64,000 bases of DNA from Histoplasma ohiense (Eukaryota; Ascomycota; Eurotiomycetes; Onygenales; Ajellomycetaceae), in assembly GCA_017607445.1 (NCBI GenBank), contig JAEVHH010000006.1:1-64000 (forward strand), read 5' to 3'. This document shows, one piece after another, positions 11,920-22,322 of the stretch; position 1 is the stretch's first letter, and each line of letters starts with the position of its first letter. Made by a program: the position numbers and the translations under genes. The notes beneath the pieces were generated by a model. It did not search any database and was not told the origin of the DNA. It was given only the letters and a program-made list of their open reading frames with translations.

Positions 11920-12308
11920 TATAATAGATTAATATCTGTTAGTAATTAATTTATACAATTAACTTTTTTTCTATATTTATTTATCATTTATACAATCAAT
12001 TTTTCTTTTGTATTTATTTATTTCTATTATTATATTCTATATTTATATAGTCTCTAACAATTCTTTTGTGTAATCTCTTCTATCTTATATTTCATATTTG
12101 TATAGTTTTAATAATTTTTCATATAATTCATAATATTCTTCTATTCTATATTCACTGTGAGACAGTTTTTTTCATTTTGATTTTCTCTTTATAAAAATTC
12201 TCTTTATATAATTTTTTCTTTTGATTTCTTTTCTTTTTCTTTTTTTAATCAATTCATAATCTGTATTTAGAATAGTGCTAGATTGTTAATTGAAGTATGT
12301 CTGTTATA
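11920..12308 (+). mobile_element. Solo gypsy LTR, + orientation
   Basis: The segment is the reverse complement of the gypsy LTR family in this window. It starts TATAATAGATTAATATCTGT and ends AGTATGTCTGTTATA, with the conserved TAATCAATT...GTGCTAGAT core. No internal region or second LTR adjoins it. The same solo LTR is at 35776-36163, so this insertion predates the block duplication. That is the opposite of element A. Confidence 0.82.
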
Positions 12309-12575
12309 TATACAGAGAGTCATTCAATTCATTCATGAATTTAATGAGATTTATATAATATTATATAAGATTATATTACAGTATTTTTTTCAGAGAAAAA
12401 ATTGATTTTTCTATAATATAAAAAGAGAATTTATATATTCTATAATCTCAATATCTAATCATTAAATCTGAATTTTTTGAATATATTATTATATTATCTT
12501 TTATATTTTAATTTTTGTAGAGTTTTAAAAATTTTTTATAATATAAATAATTAATTTTTATACTACTATTTATGT
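12309..12575. other. AT-rich spacer
   Basis: Very AT-rich sequence between the solo LTR and the 18-bp array. I see no gene or site. It is conserved at 36164-36431. Confidence 0.5.
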
Positions 12576-14885
12576 AGATATATTATCTGCAATAAATATA
12601 TTCTTTATAATAAATATATTATTTATAATGAATATATTATCTGCAATAAATATATTATCTACAATAAATACATTATCTGCAATAGATGTATTATCTGTAA
12701 TAGATGTACTATCTACAACAAATATATTATCTGTAATAGATGTATTATATACAATAGATATATTATCTACAACAAATACAGCATCTGCAATAGATATATT
12801 ATTTATAATAAATATATTATCTACAATAAATACATCATCTGTAATGAATGTATTATCTGCAATAAATATACTATCTGTAATAAATATACTATCTGTAATA
12901 AATACATTATCTGCAATGAATATACTATCTGTAATAAATACATTATTTGTAATGAATGTATTATTTGCAATGAATATACTATCTGCAATAAATATACTAT
13001 CTATAATGAATGTACTATTTGCAATGAATATACTATCTATAATAAATATACTATCTACAATGAATTCATCATCTGCAATGAATATACTATCTATAATAAA
13101 TATACTATCTACAATGAATTCATCATCTGCAATGAATGTACTATCTGCAATGAATGTACTATCTACAATAGATATACTATCTGCAATAAATATACTATCT
13201 ATAATAAATGTACTATCTACAATGAATTTATCATCTGCAATAGATACATCATCTGCAATAAATATACTATCTGCAATAAATATACTATCTATAATAAATG
13301 TACTATCTACAATGAATTTATCATCTGCAATAGATACATCATCTGCAATGAATGTACTATTTGCAATGAATGTACTATCTGCAATGGATGTACTATCTGC
13401 AACAGATGTACTATCTGCATCGGATGCACCATCTGCAATGGATGCATCATCTGCAATGGATGTACTATCTGCACTGGATGCATCATCTGCAATGGATGTA
13501 CTATCTGCAACAGATGTACTATCTGCATCGGATGCACCATCTGCAATGGATGCACCATCTGCAATGGATGTACTATCTGCACTGAATGCATCATCTGCAA
13601 CGGATGTACTATCTGCAACAAATGCACCATCTGCAATAAATGTACTATTTACAATGAATTTATCATCTGCAATGAATGTACTATTTGCAATGAATATACT
13701 ATCTGTAATAAATATACTATCTGCAATGAATTCATCATCTGCAATGAATGTACTATCTGCAATGAATGTACTATCTGCAACGGATGTACTATCTGCATCG
13801 GACGCATCATCTGCAATGGATGCACCATCTGCAATGGATGTACTATCTGCACTGGATGCATCATCTGCAACGGATGTACTATCTGCAACAGATGTACTAT
13901 CTGCACTGGATGCACCATCTGCAATAGATGTACTATCTGCACTGGATGCATCATCTGCAACAGATGTACTATCTGCAACAGATGTACTATCTGCACCGGA
14001 TGCACCATCTGCAACAGATGTACTATCTGCATCGGATGCATCATCTGCAATAGATGTACTATCTGCACTGGATGCATCATCTGCAACAGATGTACTATCT
14101 GCAACAGATGTACTATCTGCACCGGATGCACCATCTGCAATGGATGTACTATCTGCAACAAATGCACCATATGCAATAAATGTACTATTTACAATGAATT
14201 TATCATCTGCAACAGATACATCATCTGCAATGAATGTACTATTTGCAATGAATATACTATCTGTAATAAATATACTATCTGCAATGAATTCATCATCTGC
14301 AATGAATGTACTATCTGCAACAGATGTACTATCTCCACTGGATGCACCATCCGCAACAGATGTACTATCTGCAACAGATGTACTATCTGCACCCAATGCA
14401 TCATCTGCAATGAATGTACTATCTGCAACAAATGCACCATCTGCAATAGATGTACTATCTGCAATGAATGTACATACTATCTGCAACAGATACATCATCT
14501 GCAATGAATGTACTATTTGCAATGAATATACTATCTGTAATAAATATACTATCTGCAATGAATTCATCATCTGCAATGAATGTACTATCTGCAATGGATG
14601 TACTATCTGCACCGGATGCACCATCTGCAACAGATGTACTATCTGCACTGAATGCACCATCTGCAATGGATGTACTATCTGCACTGAATGCATCATCTGC
14701 AATGGATGTACTATCTGCAACAGATGTACTATCTGCATTGGATGCACCATCTGCAATGGATGTACTATCTGCAACAAATGCACCATCTGCAATAGATGTA
14801 CTATCTGCAATGAATGTACTATTTGCAATGAATGCATCATCTGCAATAAATGTACTATCTGCAACAAATGCGCCACCTGCAACAA
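12576..14885. repeat. 18-bp minisatellite, about 128 units, copy 1
   Basis: A tandem array of the unit GATGTACTATCTGCAACA and variants (GATGCATCATCTGCAATG and others). The left third is AT-shifted (AATATATTATCTGTAATA) and the right part keeps CG, CC and GG (GCATCGGATGCACC). Because 18 is a multiple of three and the unit lacks stops in several frames, long open frames appear on both strands. On the minus strand they read six-residue repeats such as ADSTSV and ADDASS. I see no start, splice or domain context that would make one of them a gene. The matching array in copy 2 is about 32 units shorter. Confidence 0.93.
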
Positions 14886-14892
14886 ATTGTGA

Positions 14893-15155
14893 GGGGTGAA
14901 TACAGTGTGAAGAGTGAATAGCAGAAGATAGTAGATAGTATAGTGAATGATAATAACAGTAGTAATTGTAGTAGTAGTAATAATAGTAGCTAATTTCTAA
15001 GAAGAAAAAGAAAGAGAGAAGAAGATGTATGAAATACATACATTCATATATATATATATACATATAGAAATAGCAGTAGCGAGAATATAATGAAAAGAGG
15101 TAAGAATAAAAGAAGAGAGTACAAAGAAAATAAATAAACAAGTGCATTACACAAA
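14893..15155. repeat. Direct repeat flanking the minisatellite, right copy
   Basis: Same-orientation partner of 11361-11600. It retains more G and C (GTGAGGGGTGAATACAGTG). The minus-strand open frame across it is rich in tyrosine and phenylalanine and runs on into the 18-bp units. It is an artefact of composition. Confidence 0.75.
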
Positions 15156-15275
15156 TGCACTGAATGCACCATCTGCAATGGATGTACTATCCACACTGAA
15201 TGCACCATCTGCAATGGATGTACTATCTGCAATGAATGTACTATCTGTAATCAATGTATTATCTGCAATGAATTT
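15156..15275. repeat. Short outlying block of 18-bp units
   Basis: About six further units of the same 18-bp family (GATGTACTATCTGCAATG type) lie to the right of the direct repeat. The same arrangement exists at 38430-38548 in copy 2. This suggests that the direct repeat and the array expanded as a compound unit. Confidence 0.8.
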
Positions 15276-15519
15276 ATTGTACTATCTTCAAATAAGCTGC
15301 CTACACAGTGTATATTGTACAAATCTGATAGATATTATAGATAGTGTAAATTATGCTTATAATTATATACAATATCTAAACAGTATATAAGATATATAAA
15401 CTTATTGTAATGGATTTGCCACTGATTAATCAGATGTTATCATTGATGTGAATTGAACTGTTTATATCATCTGTGCAGTTCATACAATCTATCTCAAGTT
15501 CTCAACAGCATCATCAACA

Positions 15520-15660
15520 CACTTGACACTATTCTGATAATAGATTACAAATTGATTAAGATAAGAAAGTGAAAAGAGAGTAGAAGAAAAGATCATACAA
15601 TAAAAGTTCTTATAGTAGAGATATATTGAGATATAAGATGAAAGAATGATAAAATACTTT
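15520..15660. repeat. LTR-like fragment
   Basis: CACTATTCTGATAATAGATT followed by ACAAATTGATTAAGATAAGA matches the conserved core of the gypsy LTR family in + orientation. It is followed by the same TTCTTATAG-type motif. Neither LTR end is present, so this is a truncated LTR or a divergent family member. It is duplicated at 38794-38924. Confidence 0.6.
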
Positions 15661-16521
15661 TCAGTCATATAATCTCTTTCTGTTATAGATTCTTCATCAT
15701 TGTCATTAGCAATCTACTTCAGTATATCATTATTTGGAAAGAGGCTAGAAGTAACTGAGTGTTCTGATCAATGCAGCAAAGCAGTATAAGAACTATCAAC
15801 TTATTCAACAAGAAACTTATTCTCTTGACTGACAGATCTTATCTCTTTCAACTCTTCAGATGTAGAGAAGTCAGATACTGACTTTCAGTCAATTGTGTTT
15901 TCTGCCTCAGAGAGTAGCAACATTCTTGATTGACATATGAGCCACAGTGGTGCATGAGCTGCAGAAGATTGTTTAGAGGTGTTATTTGTAGCACTGCTGA
16001 TTCTTAAGATCTCTTGAATAAGAGTGTGACTGTTGTCAGTGGCAATGTATGGAAGAGACATCTGAGAATCTAAATAGTCGGGAAGATGACTAGTTCTGAC
16101 AGGCTGTTTGAGAGATTTAGCAACTGAGTGAGACTTCTTAATAGCTTGAAGTAGAGGGAGAGATGGCTCTTGAAGCTAACATAGATCAGAATATGAAAAA
16201 CATCACTGAAATTGTGCTTCTCAGAACAGATAGTGCATTTGAGAATAGAACAATGTATGATTTTAAGCAAACAGTCTACTCAATCTTAGACTGTCTGTTC
16301 ACCCACTCATATAGCAACAAGTGTTCTCCTCCTCGTGAACCCACTCTACAGTTGCACAAACTCTAACATTCTTCCACTCCACACTCCACTATAGCATTGA
16401 TAGACAACTCATCAAATAGAGACATCAATGCAGCCATTGATTCAGAAGAGCTTTCCCTGTCTGATCTTGAATCTAGTCTGTTGGCAGAACTAGGGTGCTC
16501 CTGCGTGCAGCTCAAATACTA
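15661..16521 (+). pseudogene. Possible unidentified coding remnant
   Basis: An open stretch at 16163-16366 on the + strand (start MALEANIDQNMKNITEIVLL) continues on both sides in one frame, interrupted by stops. The composition is protein-like, but I recognise no domain. The copy at 39437-39640 keeps the frame with only conservative changes. It faces the end of the SNF2-like gene tail to tail. It may be a retroelement gag piece or simply non-coding DNA. Confidence 0.25.
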
Positions 16522-17127
16522 TTATGTATTCACTGAAGAACCTCTGAAATGACTCCAAAACAATGCTGACAGCAGCTGTGGTTGTTGAGCTCAAGATCTG
16601 ACAAGAATAAAAATTAAATCTCAGTATCAATCTACTTCTATATGATTCTGAGATCTCAACTACTTTACAATTTTTAATCAAGCTGTATCTCTTGCATTCA
16701 ATTCATTCTGGTGTAGAGCCATTTGCTTCTTGACATTATCCTGCATCTGAAGTGACATTCACTGGAACTCTTCACAGAGAAGCTGTCAGTTGATAATCGC
16801 GCGCTCAATATCCAAATTCTGACATACAAGACAGTATGTGAATGTCCACTCATTTTTCTGCTCAATGTGCTGAATATGAGTGATCGCCTGTTCCTCCTGT
16901 GAACTCAACCACTCCGGCCCGAACAGAATGAGATACCAGGCACGCACACATGTGAACCCAGTGCTGAGAAGGTCGATGGTGCTGATCAGTATGTCAGAGG
17001 ACTCAACTGCTTTGTCACCTTCATCAAATGACTCATCACTGTTGAATGAGTATACAAGATCATCACAGTTCTGTCCCTTCAATTCACTGTGCACTGCTTT
17101 AGCATTGAGACCCTGGTTGCATAGCCA

Positions 17128-17192
17128 CTATCCAGTCGGTCAGTATTTCAGAAGCCAGAAAGCCAGACTGTTTGAGTGAGACAGAGACTTAC
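17128..17192 (-). other. 65-bp intron in the SNF2-like gene
   Basis: The donor is GTAAGT (17192-17187) and the acceptor is GATAG ending at 17128. A TACTGAC branch-like sequence lies close to the acceptor. Removing 65 bp (3n+2) joins VVVHILEH to WLCNQGLNAKAVHSELKGQ and restores the frame into motifs V and VI. In copy 2 the donor is ATAAGT, a G-to-A change that would abolish splicing. Confidence 0.85.
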
Positions 17193-19078
17193 ATGTTCAA
17201 GAATATGCACCACAACAGAAAAGGAGCACATGATGACCAGCTTCTCTCTTCAACCCTCAAAGTCATGTGTGCTCTGTGCAGTTCTGATGATGTCCATGAG
17301 TCTGTCGCATTTTTCACTGTCTTGAATCAGAGTATCAAGGTTTTGGATATAGGGTGATGTGGATGGGTTGGTCAGCCAACCATTTTCCCTGAGCTCCTCC
17401 TTGGTGAGGGCAAGCCCTGGGTTTTTCAACATGAGGTCGAGAAGCCTGGGAAAGATTGTGAGGATTCAGTTGTGTCAAGAGGTCTTAAAGAAGCTGTGGA
17501 AGCTCATCTGAGGTTCAGCTTCCTTTGCTTGCTGATTTGCTGGCAGACTGTTGTATCAGAAAACCCTCTTCTGATACTGTTCCTCAACATGTTTCTTGGC
17601 ATCAGTCTCCAGTTGCTTGATTCTGTGGAGATACTTCTCAGGCAGATAACACTCGACATCCTTGTGCTCATTCAGTGGTAATCGGACAATGGGCTTGGAG
17701 AACCAGGAAGCTTCAGATGACTGATGGATCATGAGATTTTTCATCAGATCTCCAAACTTCTCAGCCAGCTGCTGTAGAGACTGCTGTTCTCTAAGAGGCA
17801 TCTTCTGGCCAGTGCTGTGGGTCTTCAGAAGTGATCTGACATTTTTTACAAGTTGATCAAATGACTCAGAGCAGCCATTCTGCAGACCACAGTGCTGTCG
17901 CCACTGCTTTGTGTAAAGAATATCCATCCAGTGTTTCATGTCCTCTGAGCTGTGATCACAGAGAGTACCACTTAGAATCCAGATCTGTGATGAGTCATCA
18001 GCTTGTCTTTCTCTGAACTTGACAAACAGACCAACTGATTCAGTGTTGTTCTTTTCCTGATGGAACTCATCGCGGATGACCACACCCCATGCGGGGAAAA
18101 CTAACTCTTGTCTCCGAAGAGGTGGTGTGGAAGCAGCAGGTTTTTTCCTGATATATCTGTTGACATGGTTAAGGTAAGAGGCAGGAGTTGTGATGACCAT
18201 ATACTGGTGGTGATGATGCTCTGTTCCACTGCCGGGGATATCTAAACAACCATGATTGCTGTCGAAGTTGAAAATGAACCTGTGATTCAGGTGTTCAAGG
18301 GATGTCTGCATCACATTGCCATGTGCCAGGAACAGGCTGAGCCTCAGGATGTTTTTCTTGCCATTTGCAATGATGATGGCAAATTGACAGGCCCATGAGT
18401 AGAGAAGACTCTTTGGTACAAGCACAAGAAAAGGTCCACTGAAGACCTTGATATGACATGCAGTAACTTCATATTTGACACAGCAACACAACATTGGAAA
18501 AAGTCTCTGTGAAGAGCACTTGGGCAGTGGTTCATCAGCACTGGTGGGCTCAGCCTGATTGAGGGGTAGATGTTGATTGGGAAATTTTTCAATATGATCG
18601 GAGTTGGCCTTAAGCCAGGCGGACATGGTAAGCAGAATGTAAACAATCATTGTCTTATCAAGACCCATCTGATCTGCAAGAATGCCACCCCCTTGAGGTT
18701 TACAATTTTGCCAGAGAATCCAATAGATGTCAAAGAGTTGATAAGCAAATGATTTCATCTGCATATTCTGGATTTTGATGGGTCTTCTTGGATGAGTTCC
18801 ATCATTACCGAACTTGTCTGGCAGCAGATAGAATTGCTGGAACTCAGAGAACAAGACAGAGATGAGCTGTTCACAGAGATCAATTGAGGCTGAAATACTC
18901 TGTTGAAGCACTGCATCTGCTGTCAGGTCAATAACATCGTCATTATCATTATCTTGATTATCATTGACTGGCATTGTGGAGACTGGAGCTTCTTCATCAT
19001 CAGACGGCTGCCAGTGTTCCTCTTCACTTGAATCAGTAGAGTAAATCTCATCCGCATTCCAATTGATTGACTCATTAT

Positions 19079-19265
19079 CTAAGCAATATTAGCACTAGTT
19101 AGCTCCAGCAGTGGCAACAGCAACAACTTATTCTGATTACTGATCACTGGTTTGAGAAGGGGAAGGTTTCTTGGATTGTCTATTTCTGACTAAGCATACA
19201 TTATCAGTGACTGAGTTGCAAGAGAATATCTAAGACTAAGATTATATCTTTGTTCTTGCCCTTAC
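19079..19265 (-). other. 187-bp intron in the SNF2-like gene
   Basis: The donor is GTAAGG (19265-19260) and the acceptor is GCTTAG ending at 19079. Exon 1 leaves one base and exon 2 supplies two (T plus AT), giving NKID-Y-NESINWNADE. The phase match ties the Pro/Thr-rich N-terminal frame to the SNF2 core. It is the reason I call one gene rather than two. Confidence 0.7.
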
Positions 19266-20910
19266 AATCAATCTTGTTGCCCCTGTCACTGGTGGTAGAA
19301 GAAACTCCATTGTTTGTGCCAGGACCCTCACTCTCAGGTGGATTTCAATCACCAGATTTGTTGTTGTCATCATCCCCAGCGGCATCAGTTTTACTGTTGG
19401 TATGGTTGGTTGTGTCGGCGTCAGTGGTACCTGAACCATTGTCCAAACCACTGGGGGGCTGCGCAGGAGCGGTTATCAAGGAAGAAGGATTGACATAGAG
19501 CATGTGGGTTTTGGGTTTGGGATGTGCAGGGGTTATACTGTTGTTGTTGTGAGCTGCATCATCTGTATTGTCGGCACAGTTGGTCGGGTTTGTGCAGGGA
19601 CTTTCAGAATCATTCTCCAATCCACTAGAGAGCTGCGCTGGGGCAGAGGTGGGCTGTGGGGTAGCAGGATTGACAGAGGGCATCAGAGGATCCAGTCTAG
19701 TGTGTGGAGTTGGTTCCATGGGATGTTTCTTGGAAATAACGGTGGTGGGTTGTGTAGGGGTGGGGATTGTTGAGGGGTTCTGAGTTGTCAGGATCTGATC
19801 CTGGCTGCAATCATCTAAGTCATCATCATAATGCTCTGAGAATTGGTCATACAAATCATTCTATCCTACATTAGCTCTAAGATCAAAAGGAGGAAAGAAA
19901 GGAAGGACTAAATATAACCCTACAAAGTAATGGTCATTCAGGTTTACTGGCAACTCCGATGGCAACCCAATCACCATGAGTTCGAGGTCATTGCAATGGT
20001 GATTATGGACAAGGTTGAGAATGGCAGTGCGAAGGTTGCGTGTGTTCTTGAGACGGACAGCATTCAACAGATCATGTTCTCCCTGGTGTAGTACTATGGA
20101 GTAAGACTGTAGCTTGGCTTCATCAATGCCACTGTCCTCACCAATTAAACCCATCATCTTGTCAAAGTTGAGAGCAGACAATTGGCTCATTCCCTGTGAG
20201 ATCTCAGAGTAATTGTCGCAGATATCAGAGAGGAGAAAGAAGGATGAGAGGTTTCTGGCTTCATGACTCTCAAAGAATATCTTGATGATACAGCTTCTCA
20301 GCAGTTCCTCAGAACTGATCATTGACAATGACAATGCTGTTTTTCTAACACCCAGCTGAGGCAATTTCAAAGTCTTAACCCACTTGGATTGGTCAGGGGA
20401 TTCTAAGATGTCCGGATCATCCAAATTGCTGCTGGAGGAAGGCTGTTGTTGTCTTCTTTTGTGGGAATGTGATCTAAGACTTGGTGACTCAGAGCAGGAA
20501 TTGTCAGCACTCTCATCTGCACTTCCACTGTAGCTGCTTGAGCACTTTCTGGGTCTTATGCAGTGTCTTGACACCCTCGATGAGCTACTGGGGTGTTTTT
20601 CAATCTTATTCTTGATTTGACACTTGAGGTATGAGGCCCGGGTATATAGACCATTGACTATCTCAGGGTTATCCTGGTTTGATGAGACACAGCTGAGAAA
20701 CTTGGCAAGGTTGTCTCTCAACACCTGCTTGACACAAGAGGGGACGCCTGCCTGAGTGTAGAACTGGTGGTAGAGATCATACTTGACAAGCAGCTTTCTG
20801 ATAACCTTGTTGACAGGTGACAGCTCGGACAGCGGGATGTCTATGAGCTCACAAGACTTCTCCACAGACTGCAGTGCTCTCCCAAATTTGATGTTGTGTG
20901 CACAAGGCAT

Positions 20911-21530
20911 GTTGTAACACTGATCTAACCAGTCAGTAATAACTTTCTAACGCGTAAATGATGATGTGAAGCTTGCTATCAATGGTAAAATGCAGGGAGA
21001 AAATAGAGGATGGTTGTAAAGAGCTAAAACAGAGGAACAGCTTGAAATCAATGAAGTTTTAAAGTGATTTGGTATCAGATGAACACTAAGCAATTAGCGC
21101 ATCGAGCTCTCTCTTTATTATGGAGGAATAGAGAAAGGCTGGCAATCCTGACAGGTGAATGAGAGAGGGTGATAAAGAAGAGAGCCGGAAGTGGCAGTTG
21201 TAGAGGTTAATAAATATGACAACATGGGTTGCTAAGCAAGAGGTTGGAGAACCAGTGAATTGAAAGAAGTGAACAGAAAGAGGCAGAAGAAAGAGATATT
21301 AACACAAGAAGATGATCAATGAACTATACAACACAAAGACAGCCTTCAACCACTGAACAGATGAATGTATACTCTATATATAGCCTCATCAATGAAACAG
21401 ATGGGTAAATTACACCACCTGCATAGGCCTGCAAACAGGATTACCTAGTCTATCAGAACAGCACATGGTATCTGCTATGGTATTATTAGTTAAATGATTT
21501 GCTATCAGTATGGACTAAAAGGACCTACAC
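20911..21530. promoter_or_regulatory. Upstream region of the SNF2-like gene
   Basis: This gene-free stretch precedes the ATG at 20910. About 21000-21310 is purine-rich on the + strand, so the sense strand of the gene is pyrimidine-rich, as is common in fungal promoters. No TATA box stands out. The TLH-like and SF1 genes use the same orientation, so each intergenic gap also ends the gene upstream. Confidence 0.4.
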
Positions 21531-21536
21531 AATGGT

Positions 21537-21632
21537 ATCATCTGCATCATCTGTATCATCGATATCATCTGCATCATTGATATCATCAGTATCATCAATA
21601 TCATCTGTGTCATCTGGATCATCTGTAAACTC
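21537..21632. repeat. 9-bp minisatellite
   Basis: About ten imperfect 9-bp units (ATCATCTGC, ATCATCTGT, ATCATCGAT, ATCATCAGT). The core ATCATCTGC is shared with the 18-bp unit of the 12.6-14.9 kb array. On the minus strand it reads as an Asp-rich DDTDDIDD run, but no gene context supports translation. Confidence 0.8.
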
Positions 21633-21846
21633 CCTAAATTTGCCCTCATCCCCGAACAGACACACAATTCTGATTCTCTGAGGAATGCACATCAGAGTGA
21701 GACTGTAGACTGAACTGGTCAGATGTGCTGACTGCACAGACTGTATTGTTGATAAAAACTGTATCAACCCCAACTGTTCAAACAACCCATGAATTCAGAA
21801 TGCAATCATGCTTTTATTGAGTGCCATGCCAACTGCACTGTTCGCA

Positions 21847-21861
21847 TAACCCTAACCCTAA
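21847..21861. repeat. Interstitial telomeric repeat
   Basis: TAACCCTAACCCTAA is 2.5 perfect telomere units in the same orientation as the chromosome end, 21.8 kb inside. It lies between the SNF2-like and SF1 helicase genes and is unmutated. Confidence 0.85.
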
Positions 21862-22322
21862 GATATGTCATGATATATCTTGATATTTTATAGTGAAGAT
21901 GATGCCAGCTCCAGGCATAGAATATCTAAGATCATCAAACCATCCATGAAGATGTGGATGTCAAGACAAGATGCAGTCAAGGAACCAAAAATATATAAGT
22001 TCACTACAACTAACTTTCTCAATGCTACTAAGCAACCTTGACAGCCTCATGACATCTATGTATGTACAGTACATGAACAGTACATACATTTAAGTTAACT
22101 AACTTACCATTCAATGTCAATCTTTCAATTGACAATAAATATCTACACTTCTGATAAAGTTTAAACGATGAAAGAAAGTTTTTTCATTGTGGTGACAACT
22201 AGTAGACAAGTCAAATGCCATTCTAAATAGAAACAAAAAGAAACAAAGATCAAGATGGTAACTCTAAAATATTATCAAGCACAGAAAAAATCAGTTGAGT
22301 GCTAGATCTGCTAACCCCATCT
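21862..22322. other. Spacer downstream of the SF1 helicase
   Basis: No gene is seen. The stretch separates the interstitial telomere units from the apparent stop of the SF1 helicase frame. A palindrome-like TGTACAGTACATGAACAGTACATACA lies near 22062-22087, split here as TGTATGTACAGTACATG and AACAGTACATACA. Confidence 0.4.

Larger units (their letters stand above)
3344..19401. repeat. Subtelomeric segmental duplication, copy 1
   Basis: This block is repeated at 33239-42675. Both copies begin with degenerate G-rich telomere-like units (TTAGAG) followed by the same unique sequence. Homology then runs through the AT-rich spacer, a solo LTR, the 18-bp array and the SNF2-like gene. It ends abruptly inside exon 1 of that gene at 19401 (matching 42675). 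Copy 1 is interrupted by the gypsy insertion 3465-9492. Without it, copy 1 is about 0.6 kb longer than copy 2, mostly through about 32 extra 18-bp units. Coordinates differ by 23860 left of the array and by 23274 right of it. Confidence 0.92.
16522..20910 (-). pseudogene. SNF2-like helicase with long novel N-terminus, copy 1
   Basis: I read three exons: 20910-19266, 19078-17193 and 17127 to about 16522. They are joined by GT-AG introns whose phases fit exactly, giving about 1378 codons. Codons 1-549 form an unrecognised N-terminal region: Ser-rich, then Pro/Thr-rich with a tandem imperfect duplication of about 45 residues. A VIDLTAD motif near codon 597 is a good SUMO-interacting motif. The SNF2 ATPase follows with motif I (DQMGLDKT, canonical GLGKT, near codon 690), the DEFH box, the WILSGT motif, and motifs V-VI (LLSTGFTCVRAW and SSQEEQAITHIQHIEQ). 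Family members remodel or translocate on chromatin. At least six stops up to motif VI (five TGA, one TAG) and the glycine-to-aspartate change in motif I make it a pseudogene. The natural stop is uncertain, because the tail after 16786 is full of TGA. Confidence 0.8.

Noticed and set aside
12576..14885. CRISPR-like array
   Set aside because: Units are directly adjacent 18-mers without unique spacers, in a eukaryotic subtelomere.
12570..15147. Long ORFs of 771, 754 and 230 codons with ADSTSV/ILSAMN-type repeats
   Set aside because: An 18-bp period keeps most frames open on both strands. The frames begin and end with the array, so coding cannot be inferred.
16163..16366. Calling the + open frame a confident gene
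   Set aside because: It is flanked by stops in the same frame, has no recognisable domain, and its conservation in copy 2 only reflects the block duplication. Kept as a low-confidence remnant.
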